From the NCBI GenBank assembly GCA_015657535.1, contig JADHZB010000189.1, positions 1-64,000 on the forward strand: DNA of 64,000 nucleotides. The letters run 5' to 3'. The notes below the pieces were generated by a model. That model saw nothing but the letters and a program-made list of their open reading frames with translations, was not told the DNA's origin and did not search any database. Positions 12,653 through 25,100 of the stretch are shown one piece after another (the stretch's first letter is position 1; every line of letters begins with the position of its first letter). The DNA is from Nephromyces sp. MM_2019 (taxonomy: Eukaryota; Apicomplexa; Aconoidasida; Nephromycida). Both the position numbers and the translations under genes were made by a program.

Positions 12653-13192
12653 ATGAGATGTATTTGTTTGTTACCACACAGATTCGTACCTACGATTTGC
12701 CTTTGTGGTGTCGTTTCCGGATTGATTATATTCTGTTCTTCCCAAACCGAATTCATTATACTTGGAACAGTATGGCTGGTGCTATCTATTGCGGCGGACG
12801 TCTCCATCAACTCAATGACTTGCCTCGGAAAAAAATTCAACGCGTTACTCCGGTCTGTGACCTTCGCCATCGTTAGCCTATTTGCAGCCATTACCATATT
12901 ATTGTTTAGTCAGTGGCTACGGAAAGGGCGGCACCTAGATTCCCAACCAGTGGCTACTGTAATGGCACTATCCGACCAGGACAAGCTTTTCTACAAGTTG
13001 TATTCCCTAATGGGAGATGAAGGTAGCCTCATGTACGCCTGCGTCTTAATTAGTTCAGCGATTTGTCCGTTTGCCTGTTTCTCGGCATTTTATGCGTTGA
13101 AGAGCGGTTTTATAGCTCATGATGATGCAGAAAAAAGTAGCAGTAGCAGTAGCAGCAGCAGCAGCAGCGATGATGAGAAATCAGCAAAATAA
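12653..13192 (+). CDS. Four-span membrane protein with C-terminal poly-Ser tail (179 aa)
   Basis: Open frame with hydrophobic segments at about residues 12-28, 33-52, 68-87 and 125-148, predicting four membrane spans. The tail is hydrophilic: an 11-serine run (about 162-172) encoded by an AGT/AGC array at 13135-13168, then DDEKSAK. Such Ser plus Asp/Glu tails often make casein-kinase-2 sites, which is inference here. The start is uncertain. A pyrimidine-rich tract ending in cacacag lies nine codons in (12680), so the true N-terminus could come from an upstream exon joined at phase 2. An antisense frame (12586-12897) is a shadow. Same strand and spacing as the other tetraspan gene suggest a diverged tandem pair, though direct sequence similarity is not evident by eye. 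Confidence 0.7.
   Translation: MRCICLLPHRFVPTICLCGVVSGLIIFCSSQTEFIILGTVWLVLSIAADVSINSMTCLGKKFNALLRSVTFAIVSLFAAITILLFSQWLRKGRHLDSQPVATVMALSDQDKLFYKLYSLMGDEGSLMYACVLISSAICPFACFSAFYALKSGFIAHDDAEKSSSSSSSSSSSDDEKSAK
13135..13170 (+). repeat. AGC/AGT triplet array encoding poly-Ser
   Basis: About eleven consecutive serine codons: AGT/AGC alternation, then pure AGC. It lies inside the C-terminal tail of the 12653 gene and keeps the frame open. Confidence 0.85.
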
Positions 13193-13307
13193 ACGCTTTT
13201 TAGGCTGAAGCTCATTTTATTTAGCCAGAATTTATTCACGTGCAAATCCTCTAGTAATGCAATCAGGAGACTTCTTATATTAAAAAACTTTCAGTTGCAA
13301 AACAAGT

Positions 13308-14082
13308 TTGCTTGTGGCAGTGATGGGTACAAAGCTATGCTGTTGCGGCCTGAAGTGGTGCAAAATTTCATCCGAAGAACTTGAAATTTTGCGGAACTTT
13401 TGCGGTCATAATGTGTCAGTTGTAATTGACTGCATGAAATGGATATTTAAAGAACTACTCTCTTTAACAGGACGTCTGTCGCTAAGTGACTACGGCTATG
13501 CCAATATTTCTCCAGCATGATATTGGAATTAATTACTTCATAAAGCGGATGCAAGGTTACTTTGACAAAGTTACTATACATTGTTGTTGCTTTTATACAG
13601 CGAATGCTGTGATCATACTCGATGAAAACTATGATCCAATGAGTTACTTAAAAAACTTAGGTGTGATATATCATGTATGCATTTCACTCCCATATCTTAT
13701 TGGAAATCTAGAATGCTTTTCCATATTACGATGTTTCATCTCGGCTTCGAAGCAAGTGAAAAGACCAGGAATTTCACTGATATTGTAGGCCTCTTGGTTG
13801 CGCTAACGCGCGATATTTTTAACTTTTTGCAATAAGTTTTACGTATATAATGAGTTGCATGCCTGTGAAGAAGACAAAAGCCCATCATAAGGTTTTACTT
13901 TGCCTATATGGTTTGTTGAATACATCGAAAAACTTACAATCCTGATTGGACGAGAAGCTTCACTCGGGAACATCCTGTGGAAAAATTTTCCCGTATTTGA
14001 AAGTTCGCTTCAAAGGCCGAAGGCGCTATTTCAGTGCACTGCGTCAGATAAAGCCTTCCAGGGATTTAAAAATTTAACGTGA
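13308..14082 (+). CDS. Cluster of three small plus-strand frames, possible exons
   Basis: Three open frames follow one another: 13308-13520 (Cys-rich start, CCCGLKWC), 13486-13788 (100 codons, includes CCCFYTANAVIILDENYDP) and 13900-14082. A ctctttaacag acceptor-like site lies at about 13470 between the first two. They could be exons of one gene or degenerate coding sequence. I found no pair of donor and acceptor joining all three in phase, and no family is recognised. Confidence 0.2.
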
Positions 14083-14959
14083 AAGCCTCCGTAGTTTCTG
14101 AAAAGAGCCTTAAAAGTTTCCACATTAAACTTATGTAAATTTATAAATGAGGCTCACCCTGCTGAACCAAGTAAACTCCTTGAATGAAATCTAGCTCTAC
14201 TAGGAAAGTTTTGCTTTGCGGTTTTCTCCACTTAGGCTCCAGCGTAATATATGTGCATTTATCTCGAAGGAGGTAACACGGGGGGTGTCAGGCACATAAA
14301 TTTTTTTGCATGAGTCGACGCTTGTCTATTAGAATGTTTTTTTGACTGCAGGATGCACGCACAGTTGCTTTCTTGGTCATCCTCTTTGAATAGCTAGTAA
14401 TTTGGGGTTCCTCCCGTTGCCTCAGCAAGTGCATGCATTGTATCTACACTAGACAAGGCGGCCGGCAATGAGAAAACGGTAACTCAGTGCAGTGTAGGGA
14501 CACTATCAATTATGTGCAACAGGAAGTCACTACTCCGATTATGAGGAGAACACAGGTATTGCCAACCATCATGAAGTTAATCTATAATCGATACTGCGGA
14601 GGCGTAGCAATGAGGCTCACCTTCAAGCGATTATAGTTTATTGCGTGAATTCGCGCTGTTACCACTGGACACTTGCCATGGCTAGTGACCTATTCCATAT
14701 ATGGTAGGCCCAAAGTGTTTTACTTATATCCTGGCAACGTACAATATAGAATTTCCCGAAAAAATGCATAACCTTTAATGGTATCTGAAGGTCACTTAGG
14801 AAGCTTATGGCGTGTGAAAGATATGCTGAGCTCACGTAAGCTTTACAGTGCTCCAGTACAGGTTGTTCGCCTTAGCTGCAATGCTCCCTATGTAGTGAAG
14901 AAAAGAAGGCCACAGTTCTCGCGCATATTTATTGCCTATAATCAACCTGATTAGAAGAA
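14083..14959. other. Intergenic stretch upstream of a secreted-protein gene
   Basis: Nearly 900 bp with no frame of note on either strand. Its composition is more GC-balanced than the intronic blocks. A short G run occurs at 14280. It probably carries the promoter of the 14960 gene. Confidence 0.4.
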
Positions 14960-15334
14960 ATGAAAATTGCTACGTGGATATTCGTATATAGCACCCTTAT
15001 TTTTATTGGAGTAGTCCATAGCCATGATAAGCAGGAAGAAAATATAAAAGCCCCCCATCGTCAGCGAGCTGCCAATGATGCCCAGGGTGAGCGAACAGTG
15101 AAAACGGTCTTGTCTAGCATGCAGTTTCCTTTGCTAGCGTTTCACTTAGTACACCCTCGGAATAGCAAGGAGGCAGATAAGAATTTGGCTCATTTCAATG
15201 GCAATCGCAGTTCCTGCTGGCCATTCCTGTGCAAGCACGGTTTACGAAAAAGAGCCCAGGAGGTACCTGCATACGTAATATTGCCTTTAAATACATTACA
15301 CCAGCAAAATCAATGGTTGATCAGGGGAATTTGA
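14960..15334 (+). CDS. Small secreted protein candidate (124 aa)
   Basis: ATG in A-rich context (gaagaaATGAAAATTG). The N-terminus is a good signal peptide: MKI followed by a hydrophobic core, with likely cleavage after the VHS tripeptide near residue 22. The mature part is hydrophilic and basic (HDKQEEN.., RQRAAND) with two cysteines (CWPFLC) and a dibasic HGLRKRAQE stretch. No domain is recognised. The second half overlaps another open frame (15229-15450), so either an unseen intron switches frames or the longer protein ends differently. A donor-like GAG|GTACCT at about 15263 and an acceptor-like ttacaccag at about 15305 would leave out 40-odd bases. If real, the product enters the secretory pathway. 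Confidence 0.5.
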   Translation: MKIATWIFVYSTLIFIGVVHSHDKQEENIKAPHRQRAANDAQGERTVKTVLSSMQFPLLAFHLVHPRNSKEADKNLAHFNGNRSSCWPFLCKHGLRKRAQEVPAYVILPLNTLHQQNQWLIRGI

Positions 15335-15450
15335 AGCCTTTGAGGCATAATACGATGAAAGCTAGTCCTTCCAAACTTCTTCACTCTGAAGTCAAAACAA
15401 GTTTCTTGAAAAATTTTCACTTCTTACCGGGAAAAATGCATTTAATATAG
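15229..15450 (+). CDS. Overlapping frame, possible alternative C-terminus
   Basis: Lys/Ser-rich frame of 73 codons overlapping the last 106 bases of the secreted-protein frame in another phase. It runs on through KASPSKLLHSEVKTSF and ends at 15450. It may be the true 3' end of that gene after splicing, or chance. Confidence 0.2.
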   Translation: MQARFTKKSPGGTCIRNIAFKYITPAKSMVDQGNLKPLRHNTMKASPSKLLHSEVKTSFLKNFHFLPGKMHLI

Positions 15451-18400
15451 CCTCATGTCAAATTGCTTGTCAGGTAGGTCAAGAGCGCGAGAATCCAGAG
15501 GAAGCAGGCTTAAAAATGTGATCCTGAAGCTTAAAAAAGCTCGTGAGCTACTTCAAACGGTGCACAGGTTAGGGAGAAAGTAGCTGGCAAGTCGGAAAGT
15601 TGATATTTTCTTTATTTTTTTGTTGCTGCATGATATAATTATAAAAAGGATCATGGTAAGGGAGCGCTTTAGCTACAGAAATGGGGTAACCTGCTTAAAA
15701 TATCGTTTACTAGCTATTGGAAACACCTCAAATTCTGCGCAAAGCAGCATCTTCAATAGTCAGAGCTCTGATAGAAATTTTGTTTTCTATGAATGGGAAG
15801 GAATCACAGAGTTAGAAGCAGTTCATAATCTATTTCGAACCTGATGAAAATGTCCGCCTTGCTGGAAGAGCGATTCACAAAGCCGAACTTATCAAAGATA
15901 CAAAGTAGAAGGGGGGGGCACACAAGTTTTGCTACTAAGGCTCTTTTTCAATAACACTAGCCTAAAAGTGACAGCATTTAAGAAGCTAAAGGAGTTAATG
16001 TAGCTTCATATATACGACAACCAGTATATCATTGTGGCAAGCAACATGTATAGACGAATGATTTTTAAGAAAAAAAACCCTTATTCAATATAGATGTAGG
16101 TACTAGTGTTTCTTGTTACTAAAGTTTTTTGCTGCCTTTTAAAGCTTTGAAATACTGGAGAAAAGCATGAAAGAAGCCGTATTTAATGCTTTTCAAGAAT
16201 ATGCTTTAAAAAAAGTGGGCAACATATTTCTTATACTATTCTTTCCAGTGCTAGAATTCCGGGAATTTCCTTGCTCCCGGGCGCTAAATCAAAAACATTT
16301 AATGAAAAGCCACAGCAGCGATGCTTTACCCATAACAATCAGTACATCAATATCGCGTAACGAAGTTCATTGGCAATCCAATTAGAACAAGCCAAGCTGC
16401 CTTACGATTTCTTGGTTTTGCCGGTTAACAGTGATTGGGATGGTGCTGGACTCAAAAGGAAACAAGGATCAAATTGGATAATCGAATTTGTTAGCCTTTA
16501 AACTTTTTTATGGCAGGAAACACTTCCTTGTGAATTATATAGGAGTACTAACAGCTAATTTTGCGAAAATATTTCAGGAACTAGGAAAGCACCGAATTTC
16601 CTTGTCATGTAAGCTCAGAATACTACTCAAAGCGTGGCACTGAATGTATAAGCACCAACAATATGCCCCTTAAGAAAAAATATCCCATTGAGTGATGATT
16701 AATTCCTTTCATGAAATCAGCTTCGAGGGAGGGAGGAAATGCCTCTTTCGTATCTTTGAAAGGATTATATTGTAACGCCGCAAAATTTTCTGCGAGAATC
16801 AGAATGGTGAGTCACGCACACTATTTCCAATTTCTAATAAATCATTTTATTAGGGAAAGTCTAGGATAATTTATATGCTGCTCTGTTATATCGCATTTTT
16901 GAGATAGCTGAGGCACTTTATAACTTGAAATTAAAACTCTTTTTCTAATACGTGTCAATTTTTGAAATTTATAAAACTATCAAAATGCTTTTATCAGGAA
17001 CCGGAAAGTTCCGCTGGACTGCTATTTCGGGCGTCAAAACACAAAGGTACCTTGATGCGCTAAGTTTTAGTACGTCTTCCATATATAAATCTTATGTTGA
17101 AATATTTTTTACGTCTTTCAATTTTTCACTCGCAATCCCTTACACTCTTTCTGATCTTGCATATCTTCAAATGTAGAACCCCTAAGCTTTTGAAGCTAGA
17201 ATAAAACAAAGAATTCTCTTTCACAGAGCCCCACGATTAATTGCGGCGTAGCGACTATCATAAAAATATGGTAATTTTTCGTTATTTTCTACCTAATTAA
17301 CATTCAGTCAAGAAATAACTTGTGTTTTATTAGTCGCTTTAATGCCAAAAAATTAAAATTCCAAACAAAAAATATAATATCAAAAAATAATTGAAGCTTG
17401 ATGTATTTTCATAGTTAAGGGTCTGTCATGTAGCCTCATTTTGAATAGTCAAATTTTGTTAAGTAAGTCTCTTTTTATTTAACGCTTAAAGTATATAAGA
17501 AAAAATAATGTGATGAAAATGTACAAAAGCATTCACATAGGTAAAATTTATAATTCAGTAAATACCTGGTTATGAACATGCTGATTTTCTACCTGAATTT
17601 TGTATTTACTAAAGTAAATATCGATTGCATTGGGTCATTCAGTTGTTTCTCAGTTCCAATTGCACCGATGAAGTTTTCGCTGCAATAAAGAAAATGAAAG
17701 CTTTTTGATACATCGTAGCAAAGCTCTTTCCTACTTTCAGAACCGGCATCCCATCTTTTGGCTGAAATCTGTAACCAAAAAAGGTCTGTCCCTATAGTTA
17801 ACTTAAGTATAGGTTTTTATAGTTGTATGCTTATGCCTACAAATTTTAATGCGTTAAAACAATGTGGTTATGACCTATATTTTAAAGATAAGATTAAATA
17901 GTTTCACAATTGACATTTTTGGCTTATTCTTTGCGAAAGAATATTGGCAATCATTTCAAAACTATGCCTATTTTACGTAACAAAATAAGATCTTATTAGC
18001 ATCGCAGAAATTGTAGTGTGTTTCTGTGCATATCTCATTAAAATGCATTAAACAACTTCCAAATTCCATTTTAAATTTAAGGCTGTTTAAAATAATAACT
18101 AAGGAGCTTTTTCCCGTGTTATAGTTTGAATAATAATGTACGTTTCTGCGTATTTTATCCATGTTATTAACAGCGGCCAATTTTTTTTTAATGCCTTGAA
18201 ATAGTTTATAAAAACTTTGATAATTTGCTAAGTAGTGTAGTATGAGTTTTCCCGTAAAGCTGATATAGAATTTGCTTAATATTCTTGCAAGAATTTTTCG
18301 AAGTAGCTATACTAGCCAGCATTACTAGTGTTATAATAAAAAGGCTTAGATGCATACGCTAGTCTTGGCTTACGTCGAATAACAAAGCTTTTCCGAACTT

Positions 18401-18481
18401 CAATTACTATTTTTTAAAAGCATACTGCTAAATAAGGTAAGAATTTTCATATCATGTGCGCTTTGCTGAAAACGCAGCACG
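15451..18481. other. Gene-poor stretch
   Basis: Scattered small plus-strand frames (15620-15844, 16167-16385, 16952-17176) have no signal peptide, domain or splice support. From about 16.9 kb the sequence becomes AT-rich. A G run of nine sits at about 15910. Nothing else is recognised. Confidence 0.35.
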
Positions 18482-19013
18482 ATGGCGTTGAAAAGCTTAT
18501 CTGGAAAACATATGACTACCCTTCGTGAGGTTCCACTGCTCCCCAACGACTCCGCAGCTTATTTTCTGCACATGCTGGAGATCATTGATCATGGAAACGA
18601 TGGGTAAACTTTTCTTGCAGCACTTTTAAAAATTTTCCTGTAATTTTTTTTTTACCTTTTTTTTCTTAAACTAAAACTAAAAAAAAATTGGTTGCGCTAC
18701 CTTGAAATCCCAGGTAGACAGATTTATTTACGCATTAATTCGACCTGCACTACTTTAATGAGAAATTCATCCAAAGCTTTTTTTTAATTTGATGTTATTT
18801 ACTGAAGCAAAATCGCAACATGCCACCCCTCGATATGCTTTTAATCTCTGATGATTTTGCCACTGTAACTTCAGGTTAATAGAGATTTATTTGAATAAGA
18901 AGCTGGTCTTAAGGGCAGAAAATAACCCATTCTTTGGAACTGGAAGCTTTGGTGACTGCTTAGAGGCAGCCTTGCTGCTTTTCATTCAAACATTTTTAGC
19001 AATAATTTTTTAA
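18482..19013 (+). CDS. Two-exon gene, about 86 aa, unknown function
   Basis: Exon 1 (18482-18603) starts ATGGCG and encodes MALKSLSGKHMTTLREVPLL, continuing to HMLEIIDHGNDG, then a donor GG|GTAAAC at phase 2. A T-rich intron with long T runs follows. Exon 2 starts at 18875 after a tgtaacttcag acceptor, also phase 2. It encodes LIEIYLNKKLVLRAENNPFF, then GTGSFGDCLEAALLLF and a hydrophobic end, with TAA at 19011. The matched phase, the T-rich intron and the GC-richer exons support it. The last 15 residues are hydrophobic and could anchor a tail, or the frame may really leave through a donor after FG (TTTG|GTGACT) into further exons. No family is recognised. Confidence 0.55.
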
Positions 19014-22000
19014 TATAGTTAGCTTCGAAACTACTAACGTAAGATATGCCAATACTCGCCTTGACAAAGACAACAATCGATTAGGGCTCGTAGACGCTTG
19101 GTACAAGAAAGTTTATTTTAGCTAAACACACCTGCCGGTACAGCAGCATGGCACGTGACGAAATTTTTCATATTACACTTGCGCTTTACTTTACCATTAG
19201 TATCATGAAAAAGGTTCATTTGTAACGGAAATCAAACATACAATTTAGTACGCATCCCCTTCGGCTTCTCGTGCCATAAAACTTAGTATGGGCACTAGGA
19301 AAATTAATTACAGCTTATTTCGTTCCATAAAATGTGCAACGATTATGCCACTGATGCATCACCTCCAAAATAGTGCCCCAAATCTAATTTGCCTTCTAGC
19401 AAAGCCCCATTACCCCCTTTGAAAAGCAATTTTGTCAGGACCGTCAATCGAGAGCGGCAATGCGTTTTTTAGCGATATATCGATAGAAACACTGGATAGC
19501 AGTCCACTTTAGTGACCGCCAAATAATGTAAGTGAATTACTAAGGACATTATCGCTTAGAGAAGGTTTTCTTACCTAGCTTACTACTCCAGCTACTTTTG
19601 GATTTTGAAGCAAACAACGAACCATCAACAGAATCCAAGAGTGGCGCGCGAAAGTCCAATATTCGAACAGCATGCAATATGGGCCCACAATAAGTTTGAA
19701 AAAAACTCAAAATTATATCAAGTAATAAAGCTTATTAATAAAATTCAATATGGGTAAGATTTTGCGTTCCCATGAGCCATAAGCTAAACACTGTAATTCT
19801 TGTGGCTCCTCAAACTTATAATTTTGAGAGGCTCAGTATCTTATAATACCTAGAAAATTGTTTCATAGCAATTTTGATTATAGAAAAGCACATTTATCAC
19901 CAGCATAAAAATTAACACCTTTTTTAGATGATTAGCAATTTAAGCAAAATGCACCGCAGCATCAAGAGCCCAAATTTTTTTCAAATGATTTATGCAAACG
20001 AATTACTGAATTAGTGGCACAAAATTTATGAAATACGTTTCTCAAAAGTGTTATTGGAAATTTTTTTTTGAGTGAAGACTTTACATTGCATACTCCAAAT
20101 AACTCTGTGAGGACTGGTAGAAAAAAATGTATGAGAAGATCCAATGAGACTGATGATGGATGAGCAACCTATCTACGGCGGGCATGAACTTCTCGGATAA
20201 AGAATGCAAGAGACGCATTTTGAACTTCTTAAAATCGGCAGGACTATCAGAGTACAGTCACGTGATATAAGTACTCAATCAAGAGCACAGTTTTTTAAAG
20301 AATTGAGTGAAAATAATTGGCAGGTTAATTTTCAGCTATAAAAGCATGACTCGATACGAAGTTATATATATACACATGATAAGGTATTATTTACAATAGA
20401 ATAAATTCAATAGTTTCAGGATGCTCTTCTGAGTGCTCAAACAAATTACATTTTTTACATAGCTTGTAGCCTAAGCACACATTTAAACGAGGTAAAAGCC
20501 AACTAAAGCAAGTATATGCGACGAAGCAAGCCAGCAATTGGTGAACAAAATAGACTATGTGTTATCAAATATGATGTTCCCTCCTATATTGAATTAGAGG
20601 AAAAAACACGGAAAAACATAAGTGAGCAGCATAGAAGCTCATTGCAATCCTCTATAGTCTTTCGGTCAGCAGAAATTTCCAGAAATGTTACTGCATATGC
20701 TTATTCCAGGAATTTGAAATGTCAGCACTTTTAACAATGCTACGAAATCATTACCTTAAACACTTGCAAATGAGTTTGAGGGCCACCTAAACACAAAACG
20801 TAATCGGACTCTCAAACTTTTATGGTATTAAGGCAGGTCTAAACTTGCATTAGATCACGCATAAAGCATATGCGTATCTCCAGCATGCAAATGTAGGCGC
20901 TAATGAGATTTTCTTCGCCCTAATCTTCTTAGAGGGCAGGCTGGAAAAAGGAATTAGTAAACTATTGGCAGACTATATAGCAATATAAAGGCGTTCTTTA
21001 ATTTTGCTATTTCATGAATTAATAGAGCTACATTTCTACGAGATGTAGCTATTCGCTCGGGTAAAATTATATATTGCTAAAAATAATAATCCATATACTA
21101 CAAAGTATAGTCGATAATTTTTCTAAGGTTAAGTGCTGTATATACACCTAATATCTATGTATAACTCTGTTCTTTGTCGGAACAAGCTTTACCAAACACT
21201 AGCCTCCACCTCTTCACAAATATTAGGCTCGAAAATTCGTGATCATCTGCTTTTAATTTGCAGGCTCAGCAGCACGATTAGATGCTAAAAATTAAAAATA
21301 CGATTGCATTCCATTCTTAGCCTATCCAGAAGTTTGAAATGCAAGAAAGTGTGCATCAACTGCCTTTTTTCAATGTGATTACAACGATGACCATGTGGAA
21401 ATAGTACTATTGCGCTTTGCTGAATTTTCAACTTTCTTAGGACAAATATTCAGGTTAGTTGCATGCTTATATCGCTCGTTCACCGAAGCGCTGAATCGGA
21501 ATTTTCAGTTGATGCGGATTTTGATTGAACCACGCATGCATTCATGGTCTTTTAGCAGTCTCAAATCTCACTGCTTTCTGATTTTTTTAATGAAAGGTAG
21601 GTACTCTCTTGACTGTTGGCATTTCAAAAAAAATCTTAACCCTCAGAAAAGCAACAAAAACCATGCAACTAAGCCTAATTACCTGAGAAAATGCTTAGAT
21701 GTGCAAAATATTGAGTCTTACCAAAAACATATAAGCATACTATTACTGTAAAGAAAGAGCTTTCTGGAAGCAGCTAAGCTTGAAAGATCATATTACAAAA
21801 TGCTCTCGTAAGCTCACCATACCACCTAGTGCATCATGAGGAAACAAAACTGAAAAAATAATTGCATGCAGAATAAACATAGGAACAACTCATGTCCAGC
21901 ATTATTTCATTCTGCAGTCATAACCTATAAAAAAGGAAAAAATTGCAGTATAGACAATATAGTCAGAGGTGCACATACACCCTAAACCAGCTATGTGCGC

Positions 22001-22129
22001 GGGACATTCTCACAGCAAAACGAAGCGCAGCAATTTCTTACAGTCATAAAAATTCCTACACTACTCAAAGAGCACAATTCATACCTAGAGAAAACATTAA
22101 AAAGCTGGCGGCTTCATGGCTTCAAAAAC
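19014..22129. other. Gene-poor stretch, A-rich from 19.7 kb
   Basis: No supported gene. From about 19.7 kb the plus strand becomes A-rich, as over the minus-strand genes elsewhere in the window, so part of this may be introns or 3' flank of a minus-strand gene. A plus frame of 118 codons (21395-21751) has only a GTG start and no domain. It is noted but not believed. Confidence 0.35.
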
Positions 22130-25100
22130 CTGAAAAAGAAATCGCCCAGAATAATAAATACTTGAGGATTTAGCACACCACACCGTGGATATACGGGAAA
22201 TCTTTCTGTGTTGAAAATATCTAAAGTGAAGGGGAACATGCATGGACACCACATCAATAAATACACAGCAAAAAATAACTTCAGACCTACAAGGCAGCAG
22301 GATAAAATCCAGTATTAATAACAGAATGCATTTCTTGGAGGCAAAAGCACCTGGTACTTACATTTTTGACATATTTAAAGCAAACATATTTCAAACACAA
22401 TTCAATTTATTCCATAAAAATTGCATCAAGAACTCCTTCCAAAATCCTCATAATGCAGATCTTAGCACAATACGTATTATAACGTACTAAAAAAAATAAA
22501 ACTGCAGCCCAGAAAAAATGAACTTATCGATCTTGAATTCTAAGCAACCTCGAAATATCGCTCATACGTTTTGCTCTTTGCCATACCTCTTGAATTTTTA
22601 CCAAATAAACCAACTCAATATTTTTCCTCAAAGAATTTTCAGATTCTTCAATTATTACTCCTAACAAGACAAAGCGATGAGAGGAAATAACCTTGCAGGT
22701 TAATGATAGACACAGGAACACATACTACAAAAAAAATAAATTTCCCACCAAACGACATATAGGAAGAAATACTCGAATTAGTCAAATAAATTGCAAAGAA
22801 TAAACCGCATACACGACGCAATATCTGACTGAGTTCTACATGAAATTAGAATGAATCGCTCAAGAATATACATTCAAAGGTAAAGAGAAAACGGAGCACA
22901 AGAAGCTAACTTTTTTATACCGAAATTAAAATAGCTTTGAAGGAGATTTGCCAGTTCCATTGATGTTTTCAATTGCAAGAAAAGATAGCAAATCATCGAA
23001 TCATCAATTCAGTAAGAAAAAATGAAGCCTCCAACTAATCTAACTCAAATTCATTCCCCTAGGATAAGCGGCTTAGAATGCATGAAGCTATAAGGAACAA
23101 GAAAACAAGCAAGCCGAGAGAGGCTGAATTTTCCACCTACAAAGTAGCTATTTCGAAAAATTATTCAACTGTGTGTTAATAGTATGAAGAACTAACTAAG
23201 CTCCCTCTAAGGCAGAATATTGAGGCATAAAGCCTTACAAAAAGCACTCGTAATCACTACATCGCTTCAGTTTTCTAACCAAAAGGCCGAAAGACAGTTC
23301 AAGTCTCATGTAAAGGGTACAAGCATAATTTACTTCAATCATTTACTAATTATATTACTCTCTTTAAAACAACATGCCTTTTCATAAAAATAGAGATATT
23401 TTCATGCACTTTAGAATGATTACAGCTGCTGCTCCTGCTAGGGCTACCCCAAAAAGTTTGAAAGCCTTTGAAACAACAAAAAGTTTAAGGCGTCTAGCAA
23501 GTGAAGAAAAAAGCAATGAAAAAATACTTCATAGCCAGCAAACCTATCTCAAGGATTAGAGAGTTGAGATCCGAATTATCAGCGAGATTGAAGCTAGTCA
23601 GCTTTTCAACCTATATTATTTAAAATTTGAGTAGAGCAAGCAATGAATGAAACATTTCCTTCAAAAAACTCGTTTCCAGCGAGGATTCATCCTCGTAATT
23701 CAGCACTTGATCAAAACTTTTTAGAATCAATCTCAAATCAAGAAAATCCTGTCCTAAATTCTGATAGCTGCAAGAATGCTGCTATTACACTGTTTGGCAT
23801 CATAGGTATTATTTAAACTTCAAAAGTTGTAACATGAAGAAGCAAATCAAGGCCGATAGACTTGGGAAAAAGGCTCCATAAAACAAGCAAATCAGGGCCA
23901 ATAGCCTATGAAACTTACAAATCGAGAAAGTTGACAAGCGAAATCAAATGTCCCATCGCTCTCCGATCCATCCTTCATTTCAAGATGTACCAATGAATTT
24001 ACGGTGATGTGTCCTGAAGGAAGGTTTCAAAAAACTCGCTTTCCTACAACGCTGTATGCAAGAGAAGTACAGTCAAAACAAGCCAAAGAGAAATGTTTTT
24101 GAATTCCAGGATGATTAAAAAGATGCAAATACACACACAAAGCAGGCTAAAAAATAACAATAGCAGTATAAGATACTACCTAAAAGCTTTTTTCGACTGA
24201 TATAAAAAACTCTAAACAAGAGCATATTCAATCTCATCTAATCATGTTAGTAATGAAGATACCAAATAAATACTATAAAAAATACAAGGAAATATTAAAT
24301 TTCATTTTTAAACAAAAAAACCTATGAAGTATAGAAGCTGGCAATATGCTTTTAATGTCATTTTTCATCATTTGAGATGCTAAATTCACATCTTCAATAT
24401 GCTTTTTAACTAATGAAATTTCTCTTTTTTTAATATCCTTTGATATTTCTCTTTTTAATAATTTTTTTGAAAACGTTCAAATTCCTTTACTAAAATATAT
24501 AAATTTCTCTAGGTATATTCTGCAAGCATACCTAGCATGGGATAATCATAAACCTCAATTTATTTCCGTACCTTCATTGGAGCTTCTAGATAGTTTTACG
24601 ACATGCATTGAATTCCAAGAGCAATCTTTAAATTCCAACAACTGGATATCTAACACAAAAAAGAAATAAATCATATCTCCATATGAAGAAGGGATGAAAA
24701 AATGTATCTCTAAAACTCTAAAGCAAGTCACACAAACAATGGGGGAGGATAGTGCATGGAATGCTGCTTCGCACATCAAATACAAATCTAAAAAACACTT
24801 TCAAAGCTGCAGGAATACTTGGCTGAAAATAAGCCTAAATACTTCAACTCTAAGTCTCTGTAGTATATCAATTTCAGCAAGAGAGTTTTTCCTTTTTGTT
24901 GATAAAAAGGAAAAACTCTCTTGCTAATAAAGCTAATAAAACGTCGAGGCTGAAGGGTTTGTAAGCAAAAAACAGCATTCGCTAGTATCCATTCGGATGG
25001 AAAAAGGAGCAAATGTAACCAGAGAATAGAAGAAAGTAAAGCTTTAAGAGGTCAACCACAGAAGTTTCAAAGCCCACAGAAATCTTGAGAAATAAAAGGG

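Noticed and set aside
12586..12897. Minus frame of 103 codons opposite the second tetraspan gene
   Set aside because: Antisense shadow. The plus frame has clear membrane spans and a longer coherent protein.
22242..22490. Plus frame of 82 codons
   Set aside because: It overlaps a minus-strand open segment with better splice sites and fits the A-rich background.
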